64,000 nucleotides of DNA from the NCBI GenBank assembly GCA_013399895.1, contig VXBA01005600.1:114292-178291 (forward strand), written 5' to 3'. The notes below the pieces were generated by a model. It made no database searches, had not been told where the DNA came from, and saw nothing but the letters and a program-made list of their open reading frames with translations. The stretch comes from Serilophus lunatus. Taxonomy: Eukaryota; Chordata; Aves; Passeriformes; Eurylaimidae. Position numbers and translations under genes: made by a program. Positions 12,701 to 24,558 of the stretch are shown piece after piece. Within the stretch, counting starts at the first letter, position 1. Each line of letters starts with the position of its first letter.

Positions 12701-15275
12701 CCACTAGGCCTAAAAAGAAAGAATGTCAAATGGCAACAGGAGTAACCCAGTAGTATGACAGCAGACATTTATATAAAATCAGAGCGCTTGGTAAGAAATA
12801 TACTTACACATGTGACTAAGTGATTGTTTAGACAAATAGTATGAGAAACATGACATAAGTACAGGGTATTTTTTGGGCTACATACAACGTGATGTTTCTT
12901 CCTACTGCTGCCGCAAGGGTAACAATCTACTCTGGTGGTAGCAATGGAGAACATTACTGTTTCTCCTTAGTTTCTATTTAAGTGAATATATTGCTTTTTT
13001 GGTACTTACTTCAGAACCAGGCCAAGAGGAAGCAGCAGGTGATGTTCCTTTATCTCTGCATCAGCCATTTTATAGCCAGCAGAGCTAGTATTCAGAGGCT
13101 GTTTGCCCCCCATCAAAAACATGCTTTACAGCACTATGTATTCTCAAACAACATCACAGAGAACAGATCTGATTTGAAAATCCAACTTGAATTCTGAGAG
13201 CTGAGCATTAAGGAGACCTGATCTATGAATCTGAGTTTCAACGGGTTTACAGTGAAAACATAAAATTGTAATACGTGCCGATCTGTTTAAACAAAAGATT
13301 AACAAAAATATATTCTGAAGAAATACTCACATGGTATGTAGATTAAGTTTCAAGAATAAAGAAAGGTGAGTGCATGAGAACAGAGCATCGTGGTGTTAGT
13401 TTTCTAACAGACAAAATTTTCCTTACACTTCGTGCTAAATCAAATCCAGATGCATCCCAGAAGGTTGCTTTCATAATACAGTGTTTTAGGACACAGTACA
13501 CCTTTTGTTGATGTGCTATTAGACACTTGTTATACTTAAGAAACAGTTGGTCACGACCTTTAGAAGCAAAGTGTGCATTTAAGTCTATATTTACTCCTAT
13601 CTATACCAATTTCCGTTATATAATAGAAGTATACTTAATTGGATTATTTAAATGCTTCTTTTCTTCATGAAGAGGAAAAATCTTTTTATTAGCAGCCTCT
13701 CAAAATAATAGTTACGTTATGTCTTTTGGAGAGTGCCAGTTGTACATTTAGTTGGCTTTCAGTAATTATTTGTAAATATTGTGAATGTAAATTAATATAT
13801 CAGGGACTTGGCTTGTTTTAAACAGCTGCTTCAATGATGTCTAAAGTTGGCACCCCAGGGATGTACTTCTTTTACCTACTGGCAGAGCAGGCGTTCAGGT
13901 GTCCGGGAGTGTCAGATACACTTCACCTGTGACTGGCAGGCTTGGCCCAGGAGCTACAGGAAACCCAGATCCTTCCAAAGGAGCTACAGGAAGAAATCTT
14001 CAGTATGTGTTGAATGGCAGCCAGAGGCAAAAGGGGCCTAGAGGACAAAATCTCATTGTGGGCGATTACAGGCACATAGTGGCAGCACACAGAGTATTTC
14101 AGGCATGATTCTCACTGGGAACCTGGGACCTTGCTGGCCGTGGAAAAAGCCAAGCAATTGACAGGAAAAATGTTGCTGTTGCCATAACCTGTCAAAGTAG
14201 TTTTAAATTGCTTTGGCAGTTTGGAGGTCTGAGTAGTTAACAGTGAAGGAAAGAAAGGAAAAGTTGCATTTCAACTAGCTCCAGCAGAACTGAGTTTTCA
14301 GTGAAGAATGTTACACAGTTGTTTTGTTTGCATGCCTTATTTTTAGTTTGCTGCTTTTGAATTCAGTTTTAAAAATTGCAGGAGCCCTCTTGCTACTGGG
14401 AAGAAAGGAGAATGAGTGTTTATCCCTCTCGCCCAAGGAGAGGGCACTGACATTGCAGGTGCAACTGGCTGTTCCCTCATGGCTCTTCCTTCAGTGCCCC
14501 TCTCCCTGTAAGCCCTTTTCAGTCCAAGGACTTTCCTTTTCAGCTTTTACCTTCCAAGAGGTGGATGGGAAACTGTAGTCTGATGTAGAGTGCCCTCTTG
14601 TGATATAAATGAAACAAATCCGGAGATACGGGTGGAAGGGGACGAGGAAATAAGAATGAAGGATCGCAGGGAGAAATTTGTTTAGATTGAGACAATATCC
14701 AGTAGCCAGCAACTGTTTTAATGGCATGTTCTTTAACTTCTGCCAATGCAATTTAACTGAGGTGGTTCTGCAGCTAATTTCACTGTAGGGGCAGGAGCCT
14801 GGCACTCCACAGGAGGAGTTTCTGTATGTCTTCCATGGGATAGGGAAGTCTCCAGCTGGGTACAGACAGGGTGAGAACTGGAACAACATGACCATCATGT
14901 AATGATTGTCCCAGGGTAAATCTCCTCAGTCTGGGATCTGGGAGAGGAGCTAAAGCAGGAAAACCCTGGAAAGTGTCACAGATGCTAAGGCCTTGCCATG
15001 CCATGGCCTTGCTTATTACAACAGCCTCAGACAGCAGCATCAGTATAGCCCAGGCTATATCCAGGGTGGATGTTTGTTCATTGTGGCACAAAATCTAGGT
15101 AACACTGCCTGAAATCAGTTTGGGTTTAATGTTCTGACTCTCAGGATGACCTGTTGTGCTGCTGACACAGTAAATTTAAAGAGAAAGACAAGCCACATCT
15201 GGAATAAGGTTGGAGTTGATACACCAAAAAAAAATAATTAAAAAAAAAGGTGTTAATACATATTTTTAGGCATCT

Positions 15276-15297
15276 TATATATTTATATATATTTATT
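15276..15297. repeat. short AT-rich simple repeat
   Basis: TATATATTTATATATATTTA-type low-complexity stretch, preceded at 15226-15248 by A-rich sequence. Confidence 0.7.
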
Positions 15298-18200
15298 CAG
15301 GCATTTTAGCACTTCTGCTATGTATTAGGAGAGGAGCAAAGTTAAAAAAAATAAGTTAAAAAAGTAGTCTTACAACCTGTCAGATACATTTCAGAGCACA
15401 GATCGTGGCCAAGTGCAGAATGTAGAGATGTTTGCAAAATGTATGTAGGAGGTGTTTAGTGCCCTCTGCTGCTTTCCAATCAGGGTGAAGCTGAGAGCCA
15501 TTCAATTATTCTGCACTTGCCAAGCTGAATGTGGCCATAAAACAAAGCAAAACCAAGAAAAGCAGAAAGTTTATGCAAACTTTGGTAAAAAACTACTTCT
15601 GTATTTTTTTCAGACTACAATTTGTTTTCTTATCCATCCATACAAGTGTCGCAGTTTACCATTGGTTCTAAGCCAGTTCTGCCATTGCCAATTTACTGTT
15701 TGTCCATTGCTTGTGGACAGCTGCACTATGAGTGATTGATTCCACTCTGACATGGGAATGGGGGAGTAAGCTGACTAGGAAAGCAAATTTATCATCAGGT
15801 GGGGGAAGCATCTCACCTCAGATATATCTGCATGATACTGGCACCGTTGTGTTGTTTCTAAAGATGGAGCTTTTTCCAGATACCCCCTTCTGTCAATGTT
15901 ATAAGGAGCAAAATACACTAATAGCTCTCAGCATCGTTAACGTGCATTCCAGCTTGCCCCTGTTGAGAATTCCTAGAAGAGCTTGGTTTGATTACAAAGC
16001 TTGGAACTGAAGCGAATTATTTCTTTAGTAGGGAACCGAGTGGTTTTGCTGAGATGGCTTCATATGCAGTCTTGCAGGGTGTTTTCTATGGCACTTTCCA
16101 TGGGCTCCTCAGACTCCATTAAGTAAGATATGGGGCAATGATGCCTCCTTCAGATGTGATTAATCCTGATTTGTTGCCATAGTGCTAAGGAAGTTGTCCT
16201 CTAATAAAACAGCTCTAAAAACATTTTTAAGGAGGTCACGTGTCACAGAAAAAGCCTGGGAGCAGTCGTCCTGCAGAAGCATTGGGTAACTGACATCTTG
16301 ATTTGTGATTTTATGAGGTTTTCTTGGAGCACTCAAGACGTTCTTGCTGTTGGGGTGATATTCCTCTGTGCTTTCCTAGGATTAAGCGTGTTATAATTGT
16401 CTCAAGATTTTTTTTATCTGTGTTCCCTGCATTTACCTCCTTTATTAACAGGCAAAGTGTATGTCTGTGTTTTACCTGTAGAGCCATTCTTCCTCCTTGT
16501 TGGGTCATTTGCTGGATGTGCCTTAGTTTGCCTGGAGCCAACAGCCACCAAGGACATGACAGACGTGGTAACACTGCAGAAAGGACAAAAATGCCCTCTC
16601 TCTTTTCTTACTTGGAAAGAAATTAAGCCTGTGCTAGAATACATAAAATGTATCCAAGAGGAAGAGAAGGCAGGGGACTACAGGGAGATGGACGTGGTCC
16701 AGGAATGTCACATACACTGTCTGGAAATGCTGCTTGCCAGGACTGACTGAAGCCCTTCTTTGCAATATGGGACATTTTTGTACCAGATATTTCTTGGGGG
16801 TGTGCAGCTTGCTATGCTGAGACATCCTCCTCTCTAGCTCTGAGCACACTTACATTTGCAGAAATTACTTGCATTGTGTTAGGTGCACAGTCTGTTGAGT
16901 GCACAGGCTGCCCTTTCTTCTGAACGCTCAGGAGCAACAGGTCCCTGAAACTTGATGACAGAAGAAAATGAGCAGCAAGGTAGAGGGGGGAAAAAAACTG
17001 TAAATAGTTCCTTGTTGCATAGCAGAATTTTTCTTTTTTACCCCTAGGCCAAAATGTAAATAAAAAAGACCCTGCATACCTCCCTTTTTTGACTTCCCTT
17101 ATTCAGCAGCCATGCTCAGCTCGACCACCAGATGTCTGCACTGAACAGAAAACTGAAATGTAACCTTGAGAAGAGCAGCTAGAAAAAAAAGAGAGAAAAG
17201 TGGCAGGGAGGGAAAATGCAAAGGGGTCTGTAAGGGTGTATTGCCAGGTGTGGACACCTTTGAGGCAGGGATGATCATCAGGCCTCTCCTGTTGAGCTTT
17301 CTTTTCACACTTCAGGACTGTATTCCCACCACCAGGGATGTTGAACTGAGATGGATCTCTTTGGACAATGGATGGATCTCCAATTTGGAGTGTGGGCAGG
17401 AAAAGGAAGCACTGCTATTTTAACCTGACTGCTCAAAGATGGATGCCTGTCCTATCTGGTTAAATTGGCAGAGTGCAGAGGAAAAAGGTGTCCTGAAGAT
17501 GCTCGAGTTCTGTGATGGGATAAGAGACCAAGAACCTGGGCACAGCCTTTCCAGGTTCACGCAGAAAATGTGGCCTGTGGCAGTTTCAGCAGTGTGGTGT
17601 CCAGGCTGGGATGTATCTTGTGCAGGTGTCTTTGCTCTGTGCTTCCCTGGTGTTCTAGTTCTGGAGTTAACCTTCACCTCAGAGTTTTTGTGCATGCATT
17701 CACACGCACACAAATCTTCCAAATAAACTGCCTGAAGACATAGAAAAAAAGTAATTTAATTGCAATTTTAAATACTCTTTCATTTAGAGTGATGTAAGAA
17801 ATGCTGTCAAGTCTAATGAATTAAAGCAGTAGACAATTCCCTCACACTTAGTCACTGGAAAATTTTCAGTTAAAATATGTTGTTTTCTCTTTGTGCTGTC
17901 TCTGCTCATATGAGTTCCTATAGGGCACAGAGAGCCGGCTGTATATCCCCATGTATCAAACAACACACTTTTAGCTTATATTCCTCTCACTTTTTACTGG
18001 ATTTTTTTTTTCTTTTAGGCTAAATAGAGCTGTCACCTCACAGAGGAAAAATAAATGCACCTGGTCATAAGCAAGAGTCATTTTTGTGAAATCAAAGGAA
18101 ATGAGCTGACATGGTGAGTACCACAATCATATGAGGAAGCTATAGAAGAAATCACACATGTGATTAAGACAGGAAAATGTGTACATGCACAACATGCTTA

Positions 18201-21200
18201 GATTTGTGTTCTTGTAGTATGAGGAAACTCCCTGAATTTTGCTGGCCTTTTCCTTAGACAGAGTACTGTTACATTTCTTGTAAGTCAGAACTTCTGGCTT
18301 CTCTACGCCTCTGTCTCACTCACAGACATGTTCATGTCATGAACTTGCACATGACTCCTTTGTCCACGTGCAAGACCTACCTCCAGTTCTTGCTCCCGTT
18401 TGTTTTGGTCTTTATAATTAAATTCTGTCTTTCCATTCTGTCTTATTAGGCTTGGGATTTTTTTCTTTTCTACAAGGTGCCATCCTGGACTGCCCTGATC
18501 TAATTAACTTTCTTAGAAACATTAACACGTAAGTGTCTGTGTGCCGCTCAAGGGAGTGTGGGAACAGGAAAAGTACTGTAGAATGGTTTTGAGACAGAGA
18601 AACGATAGTCATTGTGCACCTACTGGAGAGAAAAAAATATCAAATAGTTGTTCCCAAGGTCTTTATAAGGTATTAACATGAAAGTAGTGTGGATCAAACA
18701 GTTTCTAGGGTAATGTGTGATGTGATTCCTGGCTCTGTTTCTATCTGGAGCCTCAATGAGCCAGTTGTTGAGCTTGAAATATACAGCCTGAAGTATATTA
18801 CTGATTCAGACCCTAGGAAATTTCTTAACAATGGTCATAGAAAGTAGAGTAGCCAGTTTTCTCTATATCCACCTCCGTGTGACTTTGCTGTATGATGTCA
18901 ATATGATTTTGTTTAGAGGATTTGGAAGAATCAAGATGTGTTCTCTGCCGCAGCAAATGGTCATGAGCCATGATGTCCCGTGTTACAAAACTAATATCTA
19001 AGTAGTTACCTTGACAGTGTTCTTGAAGTGTTTTAATTACACTGTTGTTGTTAAGTAACACAGTGTATTTAGACAGGCTACAGTTGTATTATTATAAAAG
19101 ATGCACCTTCCAGGTTGCTGTAGGAGAAATGACACAGGCACTTGTAACTGAGTCCAGGTTAAAGGGTGTAGTAGTTTGTTTACAATTTATAAGATGTCTA
19201 TTATGGAAAATCATTAGCAAGATACAATCCTGGGAAGCTTTGATGTAGATTGTGAGTGCTGGGTCAAATCTTAACCCTGTCGAAATCATCAAGACAGAAT
19301 TTCTTCCATAATATTAATCTTCTGTTTACCATTTTTGTTTTTATTTCCAGTGTCAAATACAGTGTAGTTAAAATATGTTAAAATATTTTTCAATATTGGA
19401 ATTTCAATTTTGAAAGTCTGACCAGGGATAGAAATTAGTAAATTTTATCTCTTGAAGAACATAGAAAATGCCATCTGCCCATATCACCACAGGAGAAATG
19501 TAGTTCAGAGTCCCCATTGATTATAGATGTTCAACAGGAATTTAAACTTGCCCAGTGAGCTAAACAATGAAGGACAGCCACACCATAGGCCAACCCTCCT
19601 GATCTCAGTTGAACGATCAACTTGCCTATGCAGTTCTGAGAACTTGGAGCCCTTCTTCAGCTCGCCTGAATGCTGCACAGGCAGTTGGGGTCCAAGGCTC
19701 TTTGGTTGGTTTTGCTACTTTTTAATTTAGCCATTTGTCTCGAATTCATGTCTTGACAGAGTCCAAATGAGAGCTTGTTTTGATGTAAAAATGAGACCTG
19801 TGTCAAAACCAGAAAAGGTATGCATTCAAAAAGTAACCACAAAAGCAGGCTGCTTTGAAATCTGATAGTTGAATTAAAAGAAATTAATGTCTTTTCCTGT
19901 GTGCTAGATCTCGACTGCATCAGTGTAAAATGGCTTCCATTTGAAGGCTTTTGAGTTTGCATGATTCTTGCTGTAGTGAGTACACACACCATGTATTCCT
20001 TTTTGCTTTTGAGATGTTCTTCATCTGTGGTGGGAGAGGACAGCAGATGGGAACTGATCCAGACTCAATACGTAGAAGGCCAGCATAAAGGGCTCTACAT
20101 ATACTACATATATACATAGAAATGGTTCATATTTAATTGTGTGGTGCTGTTTCTGACAAGTAATAGCGCTGTTTTCAGACAGAATGATTTATAGGGCCCT
20201 GAAGCTCTTTAACATACCAGCACAGGCCCTTTAGGTGCCCCCTATTGTTTTGTGCAGGCTGCTCACATTCACAGTCCATACCAGAGGGTAGCTGCTGATG
20301 TTAGGCTGATGCTCAATGTCTTGTGAAGATGGGTGAGGAGTAGTCCAGGAGTTTGGTGCTTGCTCTCAATACAATGAAAAAAAGCAGAAGAGCCACCAAA
20401 GGTGGCAAAATGATCTGTGTCAAGTGAAGTTCTGATGCAGTTCCCTTCTTTCCAGGATTTTGTACTGCTCCAGCTTGCAGTATTCATCCTACCTTTGTAG
20501 AATGAGAGTGTTGGAACTGAGGAACTAGGGCTAGAATTTCCCTGTAGAGAAATCCTATTAAAGTGCCACAAGATGTGCCCTTGCTATGCTTTCCTTTCCA
20601 TGGGTTGGAGTATCCATGGCTGGAAGAAGTTATGGCCAAGCAGAAGGTAGCCTGGAGAGTGAAAAGGCAGTGTTCAAAAGCTTCTTTGTTACTTAGGGAA
20701 AAGATGACAAATAAGTATTGATTACTTCATGTAATCAAATGACTGGTTTCTCTTTGGGAATTAAGAAGCAATGCCAATTCCCCTGCACAGATCCTCTTCT
20801 GTATGCCATAAATTGTATTATCATATCTGTATAAAGAGACTGCTCAAGATATCCTAGAGTCATTCAATCTGTTGATCAATTATAAACAGAGGCAATAAAA
20901 TGTGGTGAACTTCACACATTGACCATTTTAGTGAGATGAGAAGCTGTCTTTCCTACAAGGCTAAGGAGGAGGATTTTTCTGGCCACTAGGGACAGCAAGA
21001 AAAGCAGCATCTCTTGTCATCTGCTGCCTTCTGAACAACCACTGTCATGATCCAGCCTCAAGCCAGGACTGCAGCACCATCTCTCGCCAAGGATGTTGTC
21101 TCAAAACAGGTTCTCTCACTCAGTGTGCAAGAGGCCAATTTCCACACAGAGTCGAGGTATCTGATTTTTTTACAGTTCTGTGCAGAAAAGGGCACTGGGT

Positions 21201-22989
21201 GGCAAATCCACAAAGCCAGTATGACAACTACCAAAACCTTTCACTATCTGTACATTTTAGCAAACAAAACCCATTTTGTTTTGTTTTGTTTTTTTAGCTT
21301 GATGGCAATGGAGCTTAGATGATTTATGTGTCCTAGGTTTCAAACAATGTTCTTTTGACTCTTCTGATTTTTAATGATGGGACTGCTCCAAACTAGTGTC
21401 CTGGAGTGCTAGATGAGTCAAAACCACAAAAACACACCCACTTCTACAAAAAAAAACCTCTTTCATATGGGGTGGAGGGGAGAGAAGGGATCAACCCCAA
21501 ACAAAACTCTTTTTCTGGAATTTCAGTGCACAAGTGAGGTTTTGGTGTGTTTTGTTTCAGGTTGAAGTCCATCTTCTAGATTACTGATTCAATAGTGTAG
21601 CAACAAAATTAAGAGCAAGGTTCTTAGAATACAGAAATATTTCCCAAGGCATGAAAGAAGCTGAAGCATTGTTATTGTGTAATGCCTACCTGTTTGATAT
21701 CTATCTAAAAACAAAACAAAATCAAAAAACACAAAAGAAACCAAACACCAACAAAGCAATATTTAATACCACCACTTTTATTCTGCTTCAAAACATGAAC
21801 TTTGCGGCAGCAAATCTAAATCCCCATCTTTTCAAGCTCCTGCTCCTCAATCCTTCATGGCAATAAAGGTCTCATCCTTTCCTTGATAAGACAGCAGTAC
21901 AAATGGAAAGGATTAACAACAGGAAACTCCTGTTTTGCTTTGGAGGTTTATTGCTACCCTTGCAGTTTGCAGATAGGATAGTGAGAATTACAGAATAAAG
22001 GGCTTCTGTAATATGACTGTGCAGCTTTTTCGTTCACTATAAGACCAAAACAAGTTGCAAGTTTTTCCATATTTTAAGCTAACTTGTATCAAATGACATT
22101 CTAGTCTAGATTGACCAAAGCATCCCTAACTATAAGCCAAACATACTGCTACCCTGAAAAAAGGTTCTGAGAAGAAAAAAAAAAGGTTCTATAATATATC
22201 TAAGCGATTTTTAGAATAGATGTGACAGCTACACCTGCCTTAGCAGATATGAAGCCCTTCAAACAGTGACCTGCACCTCACCTCAGACCTATAGTGGTTG
22301 GCTTCAGGAAGGTAATTCTGATGTCTGAAGGCTCTTGGTAGGTGAACTGGTGGATGTAGCCATTACGTTTTTTACTTTACCAACAAAGAGCAAGACATCA
22401 TGCAGCCCTAGTGAACAATAAATAAGGAGCAGTCTCCTGATTCCTGGCTGCATTTCTTACGAACCTTGCGAAAGGAAAAAGGGCGCTGACAAACTGCCTC
22501 ACACAGCAGGGAATCTGTGTGAATTGTTGCTTCCCAGAGCAGCTCACTTCCAGAGTGTATGCAGATACTGGGACAATTTCTCTCTTCACATGCTTCACTG
22601 ATCACCATAACATTCTGGCTTGAGATATTGAGTAGTCAGTGAAATGTATGTGACTAACATTTTTTAATATGCTTTTCTTTTGTGATTGAGAACTCCTTTA
22701 AGTAGAATACACAGCCCTTCTCAGGCTGGTCCTGTTAGAATTCATGTGAGCTGCTTCATCCTGGATACAGAAATAGATACAGATTGTGGAAGCTATGCTG
22801 AGCACTTAGATCTGTTAAAACCAAGGGAGGATTTATAGGTAGGCAAACTGACATTTGTGTGTGTGATGGAGTTTCCTGGAGTATTTAATAGATAGACATT
22901 TGTAGAGAACTCTTTGCCAGTGGGGCTGCGAGAATTGCACATAGGTGCAATACCAGTGCTGGCATTCTGATCAGCAGTTTTAAGTTTGT

Positions 22990-23530
22990 GAGTGGTTTTG
23001 AGGAATGCAGTACTGCTAGCAGGTCAGTGTGCAGCTGCAGTGGGATCTGCAAGTTGTGCTCTGGGTGGAGGAATGGCTGGAGCACCAGGCACGAGGCGTG
23101 ACTTGGGGCCGACCCTTTGCCTAACGAAGGGCAGGAGGACCTGTGGGGCTGGATGGTCACCCAGAGACTCCGTAGAAACCAAACAAACATCAAGACCCCA
23201 GATCGAAAGGCACATGTAAGGAGTGTGAAGAGTGCATGAGGGATGGTTGCACTTCCTGTAAGGGTACAGAAGGCCTGTGACGCCTGTGTTGGGGGTCCCC
23301 CTGCAGAGGCAGCAGCTCAAGCTGTTACCGTGTTGGTGTACCACCATTAAATTATTTGAGATGTCAGGGACTCTGCTTGGGAAACCTGGGGTCCAGCCTG
23401 CAAGAGAAACCTGTCTGCATAAGTGTGGGGTGGGTCAAGTGGGGCATCTATTCACTGGAGTCACCCACAATGAAGGGGCTTCGGTCCCAGCGGTGACAGC
23501 CTGAGGTGGCGTGAGTACGACTCACAGGGT
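22990..23530. other. GC-richer block of unknown nature
   Basis: Roughly 540 bases stand out from the AT-rich surroundings, with about a dozen CpGs, four of them within 50 bases near 23090-23130. No protein family is recognisable in any frame. It may be a degraded retroelement or LTR, or a distal regulatory element; the sequence does not decide between them. Confidence 0.4.
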
Positions 23531-24303
23531 AGCTCCTGGATAATCAGATAGGAAAGTTCTCATAACAGTGGGTCAGGAAAGAATTTGGAGTCAATATAAA
23601 GAGAGTCTCAAATGGTGATGGTAAATAAGGAGAAAATAGGAGAGTCAGCATCTTAGAGGATGGAGTTAGATCAAGTCTGCTTGACAACATCAGTAGGAGA
23701 GATGTGCATGCAGCCTGTTGCAAACTCCTTTCACTAATGGTTTATCAGGATGTTTGTGTCTATCAAGGCTTGATTTGAAGACAGATGTTTTGAATCAACA
23801 TAAAGATATGCACATAAGAGAAGAGTCCTTGTGAAACCTATAGTCGGTATATCAAGAGTGAATGTTTTAACACAGCGGCAATGCTCCATTCTGGGGCGAG
23901 CCGCGGTGCTCAACCTGAGTGAGGACACACCCTGGAACACGAACACGTTCTTTGCAGGAGAGCTGCGTAGCGGTGCCCGAGGGTTCGTTTGAGAGAGCAA
24001 GATCTGCAGGATGTCTGCAGTTGTGTGCTCGATAGTCAAGCTAAAAGCTACTCACAGAGCAGCGGAAAGCACACAGGACACAAACACTTCAGCACTGTCA
24101 GCACGGCCCGAGCTGGGCCCTGCATTTGCCCCTCTGCGAAGTAGGATGCGTTAAGGAGCCCGGCTTGTCCCTGTCCGCCGGGAACGGGGTATCCGCCTCC
24201 CTGCCGAGCCCGGACACCGCACCGGGCGCTTCCCACGCCCTGCAAGCTCCAGCCCCTCCCAGGGCGGGGGACAGCCCTGCGCCCCTGCAGCCCCCGCACC
24301 GCC

Positions 24304-24378
24304 GAGGGAGGGAGAGAGGGAAGGAGAGAAGGAAAGAGGGGAGGGAAGGGAAGACAGAGAGAAGGAGAGGGGGAGAGA
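24304..24378 (+). repeat. polypurine tract (GGGA/GAGA-rich) in the promoter
   Basis: 24304-24354 is an unbroken 51-base purine run and 24356-24378 a further 23 bases, separated by a single C. Such homopurine-homopyrimidine mirror-like tracts can form triplex (H-DNA) or G-rich structures. Confidence 0.85.
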
Positions 24379-24399
24379 CGGGCGGGCACGGCCGCTCCC

Positions 24400-24558
24400 G
24401 CCCTGCTCTCCCCGCCGCCCCTCCCGGGCTCCGGTGACAGGCAGGGAGCGAGGCGGGAGCGGCGCTGCCGCCCAGCCCGGCTCCGCGGGAGCATCCTCCG
24501 TCCCTGCCGCCGCCCAGCCCGTCCCGGCTCGGGGCCCCGGGGCCGGCCGAGCACGCAG
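24400..24558 (+). other. PRKG2: probable non-coding first exon of PRKG2 (5' limit unknown)
   Basis: The 3' boundary is a textbook donor, CAG followed by GTGAGA at 24559, inside the CpG island. The exon is inferred because the first coding exon at 27661 is preceded by an acceptor and lies 3 kb from the island. The transcription start is a guess. Confidence 0.5.

Larger units (their letters stand above)
9761..24079. other. intergenic region between RASGEF1B and PRKG2
   Basis: About 14 kb without a supportable gene. Open frames here are short, lack family motifs and do not extend through plausible splice sites. There are scattered A- and T-runs, an AT stretch at 15276-15297, AATAAA words at 11417, 17058 and about 17721 with no transcript attached to them, and a GC-richer block near 23 kb listed separately. 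Confidence 0.6.

Noticed and set aside
16397..16750. 117-codon + strand open frame with hydrophobic start
   Set aside because: A signal-peptide-like beginning followed by a plausible-looking tail, but no promoter, splice context or family similarity supports it.
17058..17726. AATAAA words at 17058 and about 17721 as ends of an intergenic transcript
   Set aside because: No exon, promoter or reading frame upstream could be tied to them; such words are common in AT-rich DNA.
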